Positions 37,701 to 48,136 of a stretch of DNA of 64,000 nt are shown piece by piece. Where the stretch lies: contig OZ038473.1 of the NCBI GenBank assembly GCA_964036295.1, positions 1,929,501 through 1,993,500 of the forward strand, read 5' to 3'. The position numbers and the translations under genes were made by a program. The first letter of the stretch is position 1, and each line of letters starts with the position of its first letter. The notes under the pieces are model-generated. The model searched no databases. It was not told where the DNA came from and saw nothing but the letters and a program-made list of their open reading frames with translations. Source of the stretch: Plumapathes pennacea (Eukaryota > Cnidaria > Anthozoa > Antipatharia > Myriopathidae).

Positions 37701-38998
37701 TTTTTGGTAATTTGCTCTGTGTAGACCTATGCAACTCCGTAGAAAGTAATATTCCAACCTTGGATATGTCAGAAAGCTTCTCATCCCTCTCCTTGGTCAG
37801 TTCATCCTTGATTTTGAGCAACTCATTCACACTGTTAAATAACATAAAATAAGGCAGTTAATAAAATAAAGATCTATGAACACCTACTACCAACTTGGTG
37901 ACTCATGTGATTGAATGATGTGGTTTTCTGATGACATTAGCCAACATACAGTACAAATAATTGCATGCTTGTACACGGTCTCCCCACTTGCACTGGTGAA
38001 GCTAATAATTAAAAATCTGATGGTATTATTCACAACTTTCTAAATGAAAAGTAACACCACTTTGTTGCCAATGAAGTCACTACCAAATGATCGCTAACTG
38101 GAATCCAGTCTTCTATGAATGGGCTGTATTTTTAGTCTCCTTTAACTGTGACACCAACCTGTGATCCTGTCCCATTGTCAGACCAGCTCCCTGTTCCACC
38201 AATTTGCTGAGGTTGGCAATCTCTAGCTTCAGAGATTGGATTGTCTCTCTTGCCCTCTGTTCTTTATCGTGAGCAGCATCGACCATTTTCCAAGCTTTCT
38301 CAATTTCCTGTGGAAACAACCACACAGAGAAATGAAGGTCACAAAGGTAAATGACCAAACAGGTGCTTAGGATGGGGGTACAGGGAGGGGGTTTCTGCAT
38401 GGATTTGGATGGAGAAATAATATGGTGTACAGAAACTACAGTTTATACCTCTCCGAAAGGCTGTTCAGATCATTAAAACCGGGATTAAAACACCTTTGCT
38501 GTTCTTACCTTTTTCAAAGAAGCAATAGTTGTTTGATCTTCTTGGGAAAGCTTTAAAGCCGTCTGTACCTTCGCAGCATTGGCAACGATTTCTGCGTTCA
38601 GTTCTCGACATTTCTGCATCAGACGTTTCTCGCTCTCGTGGGACTTCTTCAACGCTCTGTGTAACTTCTCGTATTCTACACGAAACTTTTCCAAACTCTT
38701 GTCTCCCATAAGTTCACCCAAGACCTGAGACAGGAAAAGGAAGAAATTTGGTGACTGACGAGAACAACAACCCGAGAAACCAATTTGTTTCACTAATGGT
38801 CTAGTCGCATGTGTTACATACCTCTTGAAAGTCTCTCTCGAGAGCCTCGAAGGCATTCTCTTCGATAGCCGGCTTTTCTTGTGCTTTCTGAAAATCAGTT
38901 GAAGACTGCATAAACAAGACGTCAAGACCGAACGTCGAAGAATGCGAACTCACCACCGATCTTTCGATTTTCAGCGATTAAACGCAACATACCTCCAT
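31701..38998 (-). CDS. CFAP58: Cilia- and flagella-associated protein 58 (CFAP58/CCDC147)
   Basis: Eighteen exons, 5' to 3': 38993-38998, 38822-38887, 38509-38724, 38159-38307, 37759-37831, 37509-37592, 36907-37101, 36327-36624, 36117-36199, 35883-35975, 35448-35645, 34756-35106, 34252-34357, 33716-33833, 33505-33616, 33049-33126, 32418-32698, 31701-31821. They give 875 residues, close to the vertebrate length of about 870. Almost the whole protein is coiled coil rich in Glu, Lys and Gln. Diagnostic stretches include MGDKSLEKFRVEYEKLH, RDRYINEASELTQKVL, LENPMNIHRWRKLE and SELNMYEAQVKEYKYEIERL, and the Gly-rich FTGGGFNLK tail. Family knowledge: CFAP58 is an axonemal/centriolar protein needed for sperm flagella. 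Exon 1 encodes only Met-Glu. The intron after 33505 uses a GC donor. Confidence 0.95.
32775..32930 (-). repeat. Dispersed GGACAG-type repeat, copy 3 of 4
   Basis: It contains CTCTAAGACGGATAC, CAGTCATTTACTCTGACTG and CGGACAGTTGGAGCTGGTCC, and lies in a CFAP58 intron between exons 32418-32698 and 33049-33126. Confidence 0.6.
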
Positions 38999-39095
38999 TG
39001 CGGAGAGATCCTGTGTCTCAAGTACGGAAAATCCTTTATAAGATCTATCAAGTTGTGCGTAATCTTTGCACGACTGCTTCTTTCTGTTTCTTGAT

Positions 39096-39106
39096 AAAGA
39101 TGGCGG
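39096..39106 (+). promoter_or_regulatory. YY1-like motif AAAGATGGCGG upstream of CFAP58
   Basis: AAGATGGCGG resembles the YY1 consensus found near metazoan transcription starts. It lies about 100 bp upstream of the CFAP58 start codon, in the opposite orientation to the gene. It also forms the ATG of a 50-codon plus-strand frame that I do not accept as a gene. Confidence 0.4.
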
Positions 39107-39122
39107 ATCAACTCAACACGTC

Positions 39123-39136
39123 GTCGCCTTGGCGAC
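39123..39136. promoter_or_regulatory. RFX X-box-like palindrome upstream of CFAP58
   Basis: GTCGCCTTGGCGAC is a perfect-arm 14-bp palindrome matching the RFX X-box layout (GTYRCC, two-base spacer, RGYRAC type). It lies 125 bp upstream of the CFAP58 ATG, the usual place for X-boxes in ciliary genes (family knowledge). A second, weaker X-box-like string, GTTGCCATGGAAC, occurs at 39739-39751. Confidence 0.6.
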
Positions 39137-39313
39137 AAGATCTTGTTTACAAAGTTGGTCCCAGGCTCCGTACCGTGACCGCAAAAGTTTTTTCTCCAAA
39201 ACATGCGATAAACTGTACTTCGATATTTTGCCTTAGTAGAATGCTACAGTGAAGATACGGTTGTAAACTTTAGGAAATTGTACTAAAAGCGGAATTTACT
39301 GAAAAAAAAAAAT

Positions 39314-39342
39314 GTTGGGGGGGGGGGGGGGGGGGGGGGGGG
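39314..39342 (+). repeat. Poly-G tract of about 29 nt
   Basis: An almost uninterrupted G run preceded by an A run. The length may be inexact through sequencing error. It lies in the interval between CFAP58 and the HAD phosphatase. Confidence 0.85.
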
Positions 39343-40568
39343 TTTGAGGGGAGGGCCCCGCCCTTTTTCGTGATATAATCAATCGTTTCAAAGCGTGTTC
39401 ACAAGTATTCTACTAATCCGGGACACAAGCGGTGTACAGGGACAGCCATCTGCGCATTTTTCCCAACACAGTTTTTCCGCTGCTGTACGTTCCGGGCATA
39501 TGGCCTAAATCGACGCCAAAAGAAAAACAAAATGGTGTCCTTCGATTTTGCTTAATTCGTCGAAGAACAGGCTCAGTCCCCAGCCGTCGGCTAATGTCGA
39601 TTGAGGATACGTTGAAGACAATCATGGGACTGCAGTTAATATTATTGGAGACAATCTGGTCTTATTTCATTGACAGGCAGCCAGACGTATGCTCCGGGTG
39701 ATTCCAAGGTATTTTGATTAGTCGACAAGATCTTGACTGTTGCCATGGAACTGTCACCAATTAGTGGTTGATCCTCGGCCTTTTGGGAGCCGGCATCATT
39801 CTAAACGCAAAATGCTTTGCTCAGTCTAATCAGAGCGACCTGATAGGCTCAGCTGGACAAACGATCATTATAGCCATTATGCCGTCAATCAACGTCATCA
39901 TAAGTTTTCTTGTGTTTCAAATACAAAGTCATTTAATAAAGTTTCCTTGTGTTTCAATATCAAATTTGCGTAGGTTTGTTTTCCTTTTACGTTAACAACC
40001 TTTCTTATTCCATGCTTAATGAGCCATGGGCTGACGGTGTTCCGACATGCAAGTCATTCTGAAACAGCGACTTCCTGACGTCAGCACGATAATTATGCAC
40101 CAAATCTCTCAAAGTTTTCGACGCCAAAACTTCTTCAAGACTAACCGAATTTGGGGGGCTAGAATTAAGAGCTTTGTTTGGATACGCCGTGGGCTTTTTG
40201 GAACATTTCGTGCAGAGTTCATTGTCCTCGGACTATTTTGATTGGCTGCGGTCGTCAGCTGTCGTGACGTACAAGTGACCTATTGTTATAAACACGAATA
40301 TTTACACCCATGTGAAGCCAGCGTTGAAGTGAATGTCCATCTGACTCGAGGTGCACTTTCGTCAGGCAATGAACCTCACGAGATTTTCACATCACACTTT
40401 TCGAGGTGAACTTTGACAAGGCTGAAGACAGCTGTATAACAACACATTCATAGAGCACCATTCCCTGGATCATCGGTTATATAATTATATCATCACTACT
40501 GAATCGTGTATTATTTCTCGGAATATTTTAGTCAGGACTATTCCAAAATCGCAAGCAAAACTTTCGTT
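39343..40568. other. Divergent intergenic interval between CFAP58 and the HAD phosphatase
   Basis: This should hold the HAD gene promoter. No TATA box or convincing exon is seen. Short open frames (for example 39432-39701) carry no recognisable domain. Confidence 0.4.
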
Positions 40569-43026
40569 ATGGGGATGGATCATCTGATACCAGACAACGT
40601 GAAAGGAATCGTATTTGACTGCGATGGAACTGTCATAGACACAATGCCCATTCATTGGCAAGCATGGTGCCAAATATGTCGAGAAACTGGACTTGTATTC
40701 GACAAGGCAGACTTCTACACTTTAGCTGGGGTGCCCGGCAGGAAGATCATCTCTGTTTTGGCTCAACAACAAGGCATAAAGCTTGATCCACTGGGAGTGT
40801 ACGAACGTAAAAGACAATTTTATCTAAAGACATTGCCTTCTGCTCGAAGTATTCCATGTGTAGTTCGTTTCGCACAAGAAGCCTATAACAAGGGGATTCC
40901 TACAGCGATTGCTTCGGGAAGCTCCCTAAGTCAGGTCATAAAAGGTAAAGTAGATCCAGAATGTAATTTGGGTTTAGACTGAATAATATCTCTTAATAAT
41001 GTTGGGGCAGTGACCTTTCCAAATATAATCCGCAAACGCACAACTTGTCGATTTCGAAATCGACATTTTGTAATAAGCATAATTAGAAGCGTTTCGTTTG
41101 TCTTATGGATGTTCTAATGCCTGAAATATTCGATTCGAAGCAAGGGATATGATTCTTTCTATGTTGCTGCTTAGTGATCTTGTGTTGTGTAAATTGTTTC
41201 GGCAAGTCCAAAGTCCACAACAACGTCGAAACAATGGCCTATTAATTTATGGCCATATTTTTTGCGGGAAAAAACGGCCTTAAAATGTTTCGATGGACCT
41301 TTTTGAGTTTCATCAAACACTTTCATGTTTGTCTTGTGTGGTACTGCGCACGAATTTACAGATTTTCTGAAACAATCGACTTGAAGGCGTTCTCGGGGGT
41401 GTGTTCTGTCTACGTGTCAAGCGTCACGACATAAATATTTTTCTCGATCACAAACAAAAAAGACGCTTGAAGCCGCCAGTGTGATACCATTTTACTGTAA
41501 AAACCAAAGAAAAACGGAGCAAATTTCATCGTCGTATTTCTATTCGCGTTTATTTCGTTCCCAACGCAAAGGTAATTTTTCGTTTACATAAAGGATAAAT
41601 ATAGATCGCCCTAAGCGGTCAAGTTACATAAATGAATCCCGGGCGGGCACTTTCACTGCATTTACGTCGAAGAAAGCCGCTTAAATACAGAAAATACACA
41701 TTTGAAACTTGTGACTGTTTAACACTTTATCTAATGCTTAAGAAACTCAAGGGAGGGGTGGTCTATCCGCAGTGCATGCAACACTGCACATATCACATAT
41801 TTCGCAATGTTTTAGTTGTGACTGGGACGGTCGGAGCGGAACTGAAATTTTTGGGTGAAAAATCCCATAAGTCAAAACAGCCATAAGTGTGCTTCAGCTG
41901 TGCATATCTTTTGAGATATTGGCTTGATTTTTCATGTTGTTTTTCCTGGTCCAACATGAGCAAAATATTTTCATTAGTGATTGCATATGATATTGGTTTA
42001 CAAGGCCACTGTTGCCATCACAGTTCTTTCATTGACGATTCAGCAGTAGGTTGAGTGCTTTGTTATGAAAATCCTCAATATCATGATATGATTAATGACA
42101 ATTTGTTTTTTTTTAGAGGGAAATTTTTTTTCAGGAACGTGGGTGTTTATAGACTGACCACAATCTTATAACACACCCTCCGCATTCCCATTTTAATTTT
42201 GACTTCATACTTTTTTTCTCCTCAAGGGCTGTCAGCTGCTGGTATTGCTGACTTGTTTGATGTAATCCTCGGCAACGAAAATTACACAAACCATAAGCCA
42301 AGCCCAGATGCATATCTGACCGCTGCTTCAAAACTGGGTGTCAAGCCTGAAGACTGCTGGGGCTTTGAAGACACGTGAGTACTGTAAACACCCCTGATTC
42401 TACAGCTAGAATATCCTATACACCATTGTTCTTCCATATACACATGTATTTCACACCCTGAATGTTTACAATAACTTCTACAGTACAATGTATACCTCTC
42501 AGAACTCACCAATTTACAATCACCATTGGAATTTGAGAGACTATTTTTTCGTCCCTTTCATCATGATACATCATCACTTTCTGGTTATGGTATGTTATAC
42601 TCTTTGGGGCCAATTAAAAAAAAAAAAAAAAAAAAAAAAAACTAGCTTAGACCTGGTTTGTAAGTTTAGACGGACTCCGTAAACCAGAGTTAGCCAAAGA
42701 TTAAACTGTGTTTTTAGAACATGAATCAGCATCAGTTTATAAATACCACACTTTTAGCAGTGGTCCGATAAATATGGCTGTTCTTCTATTTTATGTGTTA
42801 TATGTTTGCTTGTCCACAAACCACTGTATTGAAACGTGGTGTTCTCTTCAATTCCTTTTGCAGAAATATCGGCCTTCAGTCTATTCGCAGTGCTGGATTT
42901 GCTCGAGCCATTGATGTGCGCTTACTGGATGGGTACCCAGAGCGAGTTGAAAACAAAGAACTTATAAACATGTCAGATCTTGAATGGTCAGAACGTTTTA
43001 GAGCTTTTACACAGGAAGCAATTTGA
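40569..43026 (+). CDS. HAD-superfamily phosphatase, YqaB/beta-phosphoglucomutase type
   Basis: Exons 40569-40944, 42227-42374 and 42864-43026 give 228 residues. Motif I is FDCDGT (nucleophile Asp17, acid/base Asp19), motif II the Ser of IASGSS (Ser116), motif III Lys149 in HKPSPDAY and motif IV Glu173-Asp174 in GFEDT, so all catalytic groups of a HAD-IA phosphatase are present. The C-terminal SAGFARAIDVRLL resembles the bacterial YqaB (fructose-1-phosphate phosphatase-like) tail. A small helical cap (about 25-95) follows motif I. No signal peptide is seen, so it is probably cytosolic. The exact sugar-phosphate substrate cannot be told. A second ATG (40575) is also possible. The three exons show it is an established nuclear gene. 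Confidence 0.87.
40945..42226 (+). other. Intron 1 of the HAD phosphatase gene
   Basis: A 1282-bp GT-AG intron, AT-rich and without recognised repeats. Confidence 0.75.
42617..42641 (+). repeat. Poly-A tract in HAD intron 2
   Basis: About 24 A residues. No target duplication or SINE body was recognised next to it. Confidence 0.7.
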
Positions 43027-45021
43027 ATTATAAATTATAATTATAATTATAATAATATTTATTATAATTCAATTATAATTTATTGATCAAGATGTGTTAT
43101 GCATCCCTTTGGTGTAGGTATACCATGACAAGTGGGTTGTCAAGCAATGAAATTAATTATTTTTAGATGTGTATATACTATGGGACACATACAGTGCAGA
43201 AAGTACTTCAACATATTTAACTGTTTTGGGAGACAGAATTTTAATGTTCCTTTTACATTACAAAAGGCTTTGACAGCAATGTCATTGTTTGTTAAAACAT
43301 CCAGAATAGCCGAGCAAACAGTTTGTGACAAGAAGTTTAAAAAATAGAAACAGTGGGGAAGATTACAAATTTAGCTTCAGAAGGAAGATTGCAGTACTAT
43401 ATGTTCGTGCTGTGAGGGGAGGGGAGGGGAGGGGGTCTACGTCTTTCCTGGTGTCTGTACTCTATTTTTTTGTCTTTCAATATTGAGACTGCAAGCCTAG
43501 AAGGCATAATGTTTTTTGAAGGGAAGGAAGAAGGTAACTAAGGTTTAGAAAAGGAGGTAAACAAAAAATTTGTACTTGATAGTACTGTAGATTTTTTTAA
43601 ATTAAAAATTCCAAGGTACTGGAATTTTAGGTAAACAGACAGAGAGGAAACATGGGGAAGTTATTTAGTGGCTATATATTTTAATGTATATTTTATACAT
43701 ATACCAGTAAATGCTATGGTAATCACCACAAAGGTCACATATCAATAAGAGTTGCTGGAGAGCAACAGACAGTCATTTAATATGGCTGTGGTCATCAATA
43801 AACCATGCTGCTTATGACTGTTGTACATTTATATTCTCTCACCTTTTTGGTAATACTTTCCTGACCTGGTTCTCTAAACATGAGTTTTTGAGTAATATTT
43901 TGTTTCTGTAATGGATTTTTTACCACAACACACTAGTTTCTTGCTCTCTGATTGGTCGATTAACCGTGGTAAATAAGAGTCCAGACAACGATGTGACGCC
44001 AGCTGACGCCAGCGTGTCACGTTTTGCAACGAAATACAGCGAAATTTTCTTGTATATTTCTAATTAGTTGCAGACTCACTCGGCGAAGCGCCTCATGAGT
44101 CCACAACATTTTGACCATGTGATGACGTAAATCGTGGTAAATAAGAGTCCACACCACAGCAAACCACTGGAAATTTATTAATTAGCTTACAGCCAAACAT
44201 AGCCTATGGTTAAGGCTTTTATGTCTGGTTATCCAGAAGTCGATAAGGCTAAGATTTGCTTGTTTTTCTGTGTTATGGATTTGTTTGTTTGCCGCATAGT
44301 GGCTATTGGTGAAGGGCTACAGTATGTTCTACTCCCTTCTAAAGTTTGGCTTTTCACTTTAATTCTAATGATCATTTTTGTTGCAACAAAGTCATTCAGT
44401 ATGACTATATATTTTTTGTTATCAACACATCCAAAACAAAAGTAATATTGAAACCCGGAGTAACATAAAGACTTCAGCAGAAGTTTATAATATTGTTGTG
44501 ACTTCACTGATCTTGGGAACCCTGCTAACTGGTAACAAAAGTGGTGGTCTGGATTCAGGGAGGCTCTAGCCGGCAGCCATTCCTTTGTAGATCTTCTTTT
44601 CACAAGTTGCATATAATTTGCCCAGTAATTTGCGAAGTTATCAGCTGGTGCTCAACTCAGTTCAGTTATTGTCTGAGCACATAGTCACTGTCTTGATCAC
44701 TTCCGCTTCCTGATGTGGGAAACTCAAATAAGCAGATGATTCAAATGCTTTTGTTTCCTCTGTTATTTTTATGTATAATTTCACATGGTCCCTTTTGTCC
44801 TACTGGTCCCCTTTCTGGCAGTTAAGGGGTCACTTTTTGTATACAGGTAATACATACCTGTATTTCTGAACAACATGTCACTAAAAAATACATTTCTGAC
44901 AGTACCAGTTGGCAGCTGAGTTTAAAACTGAGTAATTTGCTTTGTTCACATTCAACAAACTCCACTTTTCTCCCATCCACTAGAAATCAACCCCAAGTTT
45001 ACTAGCAGGACTGAAATAAGT
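43027..45021. other. Convergent 3' region between the HAD gene and MED28
   Basis: Contains the HAD 3' UTR, with an AT-only near-palindrome at 43027-43090 and a possible AATAAA at 43797-43802, a G-rich stretch (43417-43436), and MITE copy B. No exon is supported; an acceptor-like site near 44722 (minus) gives no in-frame continuation of MED28. Confidence 0.4.
43918..44172. mobile_element. MITE-like repeat, copy B of the 8.1-kb family
   Basis: Shares its left end (TTTTTACCACAACACACTAG), TAAGAGTCCAGACAACGATG and right end (CACCACAGCAAACCA) with copy A at 8124-8455, but lacks the inner segment present there (about 8270-8330). It lies in the region 3' of the HAD gene. Confidence 0.65.
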
Positions 45022-45742
45022 CTACCTGACTGTTTGCTTTTTTTCGTTGTCTTGCATAACCTTTGCCCAATGATCAACCTTCTGTGACAATGAGTTGATG
45101 AGTTGATTCTTTTGTTCCAGCTCTGCTTTCATGTGCTTTATTTCCTGAAGAAGAGAAGAAGCATCAATAACATGAGAATCAGGCCCTCCTCAATGGAAGG
45201 GAAAAGGGAGGAGGGACAGAAAGAAAATGGACGTAGGGGAAGGGGGAGAGGAAATAAATTTAATTGGCCAAGTCAAGCTTAGATGTAGTTTAATGAAGCG
45301 TGACTATAATGCGATACCAACCTCTTTAATTTCTTCCTCGGGTCGATGAACTCTGCAGTACATTTGCTTTCTTAAGAACTCTCCTTCTAAATTCTTCGCT
45401 GATTCTAGAAATTTAGTGACAGCAGCTTCAACGCCTAAAAGACAGAAATATCTTGTTGGACGGCATAAATACTAATACAGAGTGTCCCTGGGTGGGCTCT
45501 GAGAAAGATAAAGACATGTCCATATCCTGTATTAAAATATCCACTCACCGGTTTTGTTAAAGTCTTCTCGTTTCCCCTCTTTTTCTACATGGTCATTGAC
45601 AAGAAGAGCTGATATGCAACCCTGCAGTGAAAAAAAGGCATCTTATGTACCTGGAGAGGTCTCTTTTCTAGCTTAGAGAGCAAAGAATTCGTACCTGTAA
45701 GGAAGACTCCAGCGCACTCACTGCATCACCTCCGCCCGCCAT
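45022..45742 (-). CDS. MED28: Mediator complex subunit 28 (MED28)
   Basis: Exons 45695-45742, 45549-45621, 45322-45434 and 45022-45144 give 118 residues, all joined GT-AG in phase. The core ALESSLQGCISALLVND, then TGVEAAVTKFLESAKNLEGE, FLRKQ and a C-terminal coil (EIKHMKAELEQKNQLINS, HWAKVMQDNE) match the MED28 family order. Family knowledge: MED28 is a head-associated subunit of the nuclear Mediator complex bridging activators and RNA polymerase II. The protein ends at TAG just after KKQTVR; vertebrate forms are about 178 residues, with a longer N-terminus and C-terminus. Because the stop overlaps a good donor (CAG|GTAGAC), an unseen last exon cannot be excluded. Confidence 0.88.
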
Positions 45743-45746
45743 CTTG
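45732..45746 (-). promoter_or_regulatory. YY1-like CAAGATGGCGGGC over the MED28 start codon
   Basis: The start codon is embedded in CAAGATGGCGGGC, the YY1-type core that often spans initiator ATGs of housekeeping genes (family knowledge). Confidence 0.45.
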
Positions 45747-45862
45747 ATTAAGGCACCTGCACTTCCATGTGGTCAGCGGAACATATTCGGCCCCAGTTTT
45801 CTCTCGGACCTGACTTTGCGGCCGCCGCGCAGACTTTCCCGCGCATCTATTTTGAATGCGCA

Positions 45863-46036
45863 TAGCCTGCGTAGCTGGCGGTCTTATTCGATGCGGTTGA
45901 ACGGTGTTCACGGGCGCCATTTTGTACTGATGGCAGAAGGGAGACTGAGGTCAAGTGCCCTTCTGCCATCAGTACAAAATGGCGCCCGTGAACACCGTTC
46001 AACCGCATCGAATGAGACCGCCAGCTACGCAGGCTA
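45863..46036. repeat. Near-perfect palindrome, 79-bp arms with 16-bp spacer
   Basis: The arms 45863-45941 and 45958-46036 are reverse complements at 78 of 79 positions (one T/C difference, in GGTCTTATTC versus GGTCTCATTC). The spacer is 45942-45957. Each arm contains a CAAAATGGCGCC segment. The nearest end is about 120 bp upstream of the MED28 start codon. Confidence 0.92.
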
Positions 46037-46700
46037 GAATGCGCAAGGAATTCAATCTATTTGAATTTTCTCTTTTCTTTATTTACCAGTAAGTCGTTTC
46101 TGAAATCGAACTAAACAGAAGGCTTTTGGCCAGGGTTCTGCATGCCCCCTAAGTCAAAGGGCCCTGGAATGGAGGGTGGGGTTGACAGCTTAACTAAGTC
46201 CCCGTCAGGGCTGATTCATGTGGGAGATCGACATAAGTTTATGGGTGGCGGCAGATGAGGCACTCATGTGGGAGACTCTTGCATAAAGTGAGAGAGTTGG
46301 CAGGTCTGTAATTATTGTCAAGAGTTTATGATGGTCGCTGCTAGACTGTCTTGAATTATGGTCTACCAGTATTAGTGGTAAAATTTCCTGGTGGTGTTTC
46401 TCCCTTCAAAAGAGACATTTCTTGATAATCTTGAGCTACACAACAACCAAACCCCCCTTAGCCTGAATTTCAGAAGCTCTCTAGTTATGGCAGTCCCCAG
46501 GTCCCTGGCGCTGCCTGTGCCGTGAAATTTATCAAAGTATTATTAAGGCAGGCCCAAACCTTGTGAAAACAAGGCAACCTCTGGAGGGTTTTTGTTGTTT
46601 TACTGGAAATTTATTCTTCTACAAAATTTCAGGCCTTTTCACAAATTTTTGATAAATCCCATTATATAATATTGTAAGTCAAAATCCACACTGTAAAAAA
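46037..46700. other. Region between the MED28 palindrome and the ATP5MK-like gene
   Basis: No exon or repeat is recognised; this is presumably upstream DNA of MED28 and 3' flank of the next gene. Confidence 0.4.
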
Positions 46701-46717
46701 TGCCTTATCTCAAGCAG

Positions 46718-46723
46718 ATTTAT
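46718..46723 (-). terminator. Poly(A) signal for the ATP5MK-like gene
   Basis: AATAAA on the minus strand, 83 nt past the stop codon at 46807. Confidence 0.55.
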
Positions 46724-46806
46724 TCACAAAATGTGGCAATCAAATAATGAAAGTCAACTTCACACAATGTCCATGTTTTCTAAACCAAGAAACAGGGAGG
46801 ACAGAG

Positions 46807-47825
46807 TCACTTCTCCGCTTTGGGCTTTCTCAACTTTGTCAGACCCCAGATACCAAATAGAGTTCCATACACAGCAAAGACAACCTGCAGACAAAACAAG
46901 CAAAGCATCACAACACTTGCAAACTGCAAAATCCTGTAAATACGACAGAAACCAGTCAGACTTTTCAAATTTAGTTGTCTTGCCTCCAGAAATGGTTTTT
47001 TTGAGAGCCAAATCTCAACCTTTTCCCCAAGAAGCATGCACACAAACTCCTGTATACTGAACTGCTAAATTTCCTGCATGCCATATGGACTCATAGACTC
47101 CTAAATGTACCGAAGTTTGATGGAAATCTGAACTTGCACATGGATTTGTGATGGGACCAAAGTTTGCCAAACAGACTCACAAGTTGACTAAAGTTGCAAG
47201 AAAACTATTCAATTTCTGAACAGCTGATGTGATCTGCTCCAGTTGACTTGGGTCAACTTTGGTTGGGTGGCCAAATGGTGAAAAACTTCGGTCACCTTAG
47301 GGCAAAGTTGAGCATGACCAAAGGCAACCGAAGGTGACACCGAAGTTGAGCCAAGTGGGTGGCCAAACGATACCCAATTCAAAACTTAAAGGTCAGCTTA
47401 GGATGACTGGGAGTCCGTTTGGCCACTAAGCTAAACTTGGAAGATTTGTGTTCTGCGGTACTAATTTAGCACTGTCCCTCTTTATCTAAATGTGATCCCT
47501 GGATACAACAGGTAAACAACAGGTCTCGCTTATACAAAATGTTAAACGAATGTTGTACGATTGTTTACGTAATAGTGAAAATGTCTGTATATCTACACGA
47601 CCACACGGGGGCGGATCGGGTGTATGTTTTCTGAAGTTATTGAAGTCTCTCTAATAAAAAACTTACGTTTCTCCGTCCACTTGTTGTCTGAGCATTAAAA
47701 TAGTACTGCCATCCTTTCAGTCCAAGTTCCTCAGGTGTTGGTATATGCGCCATTCGCCGGATAAATTGTGCACCATTTCTGGCCACTCCGCGGGAATACA
47801 AACTCTTCAATACAAGACCTCTCAT
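46807..47825 (-). CDS. ATP synthase membrane subunit k/DAPIT-like protein
   Basis: Coding exons 47667-47825 and 46807-46884 give 78 residues (TGA at 46809-46807). The core GWQYYFNAQTTSGRRNVVFAVYG, then TLFGIWGLTKLRKPK, matches the DAPIT/USMG5 family: a YFN...T..GR.N motif followed by one transmembrane helix (about residues 54-70) and a basic tail. In this family the protein sits in the inner mitochondrial membrane at the ATP synthase dimer. The first 24 residues (MRGLVLKSLYSRGVARNGAQ, then FIRR) are basic and amphipathic, unlike the short vertebrate N-terminus, and look like a targeting extension. A second in-frame ATG at 47753 (MAHIPTPEELG) could be the functional start. A 5' UTR intron ends with CTCTAG at 47830. 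Confidence 0.8.
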
Positions 47826-47910
47826 TATCCTAGAGGAAAAGAAGAAACAATCCAAATCCTGTGTAAGAGGTTTTCTACTCAATGGGCGCTTTCTTCAGAT
47901 AAGGAATTAC

Positions 47911-47960
47911 CTGCTGAAACGTCCACACTGCAAGTGCAGAAAATCCAAGATGGCCGCTTT
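47911..47960 (-). other. Probable noncoding first exon of the ATP5MK-like gene
   Basis: The donor CAGCAG|GTAATT (exon end 47911) pairs with the acceptor at 47830, 4 nt before the ATG. The exon contains the YY1-like CAAGATGGCCGC (47946-47957 read on the plus strand); a full CRE palindrome TGACGTCA is at 48012-48019. The 5' boundary is not defined by sequence. Confidence 0.5.
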
Positions 47961-48011
47961 GTCGCAAAAGAGCGAACGCTGTACCGAAGACTGCCGGCGC
48001 ACTGCCAACCT

Positions 48012-48019
48012 TGACGTCA
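48012..48019. promoter_or_regulatory. CRE/ATF palindrome TGACGTCA
   Basis: A perfect cAMP-response-type 8-mer about 190 bp upstream of the ATP5MK-like ATG. Similar GACGTCA strings occur in the nearby foldback, so the promoter role is a suggestion only. Confidence 0.35.
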
Positions 48020-48136
48020 TTTTCGCTGGTCAGCGTTCGTCGCGTGAGCCTCGATGCGACGTGTGTTTGTTTTCATCTGTCGTCATCCTCGTATATTCCG
48101 GACTATTATTTGTCATCACCTTTTACAAAACAATTA

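Noticed and set aside
39102-39252. Plus-strand frame starting MADQLNTSSPWRQ
   Set aside because: The ATG is part of a YY1-like motif and the frame overlaps the X-box-like site. There is no domain, good donor or continuation. It remains possible but unsupported.
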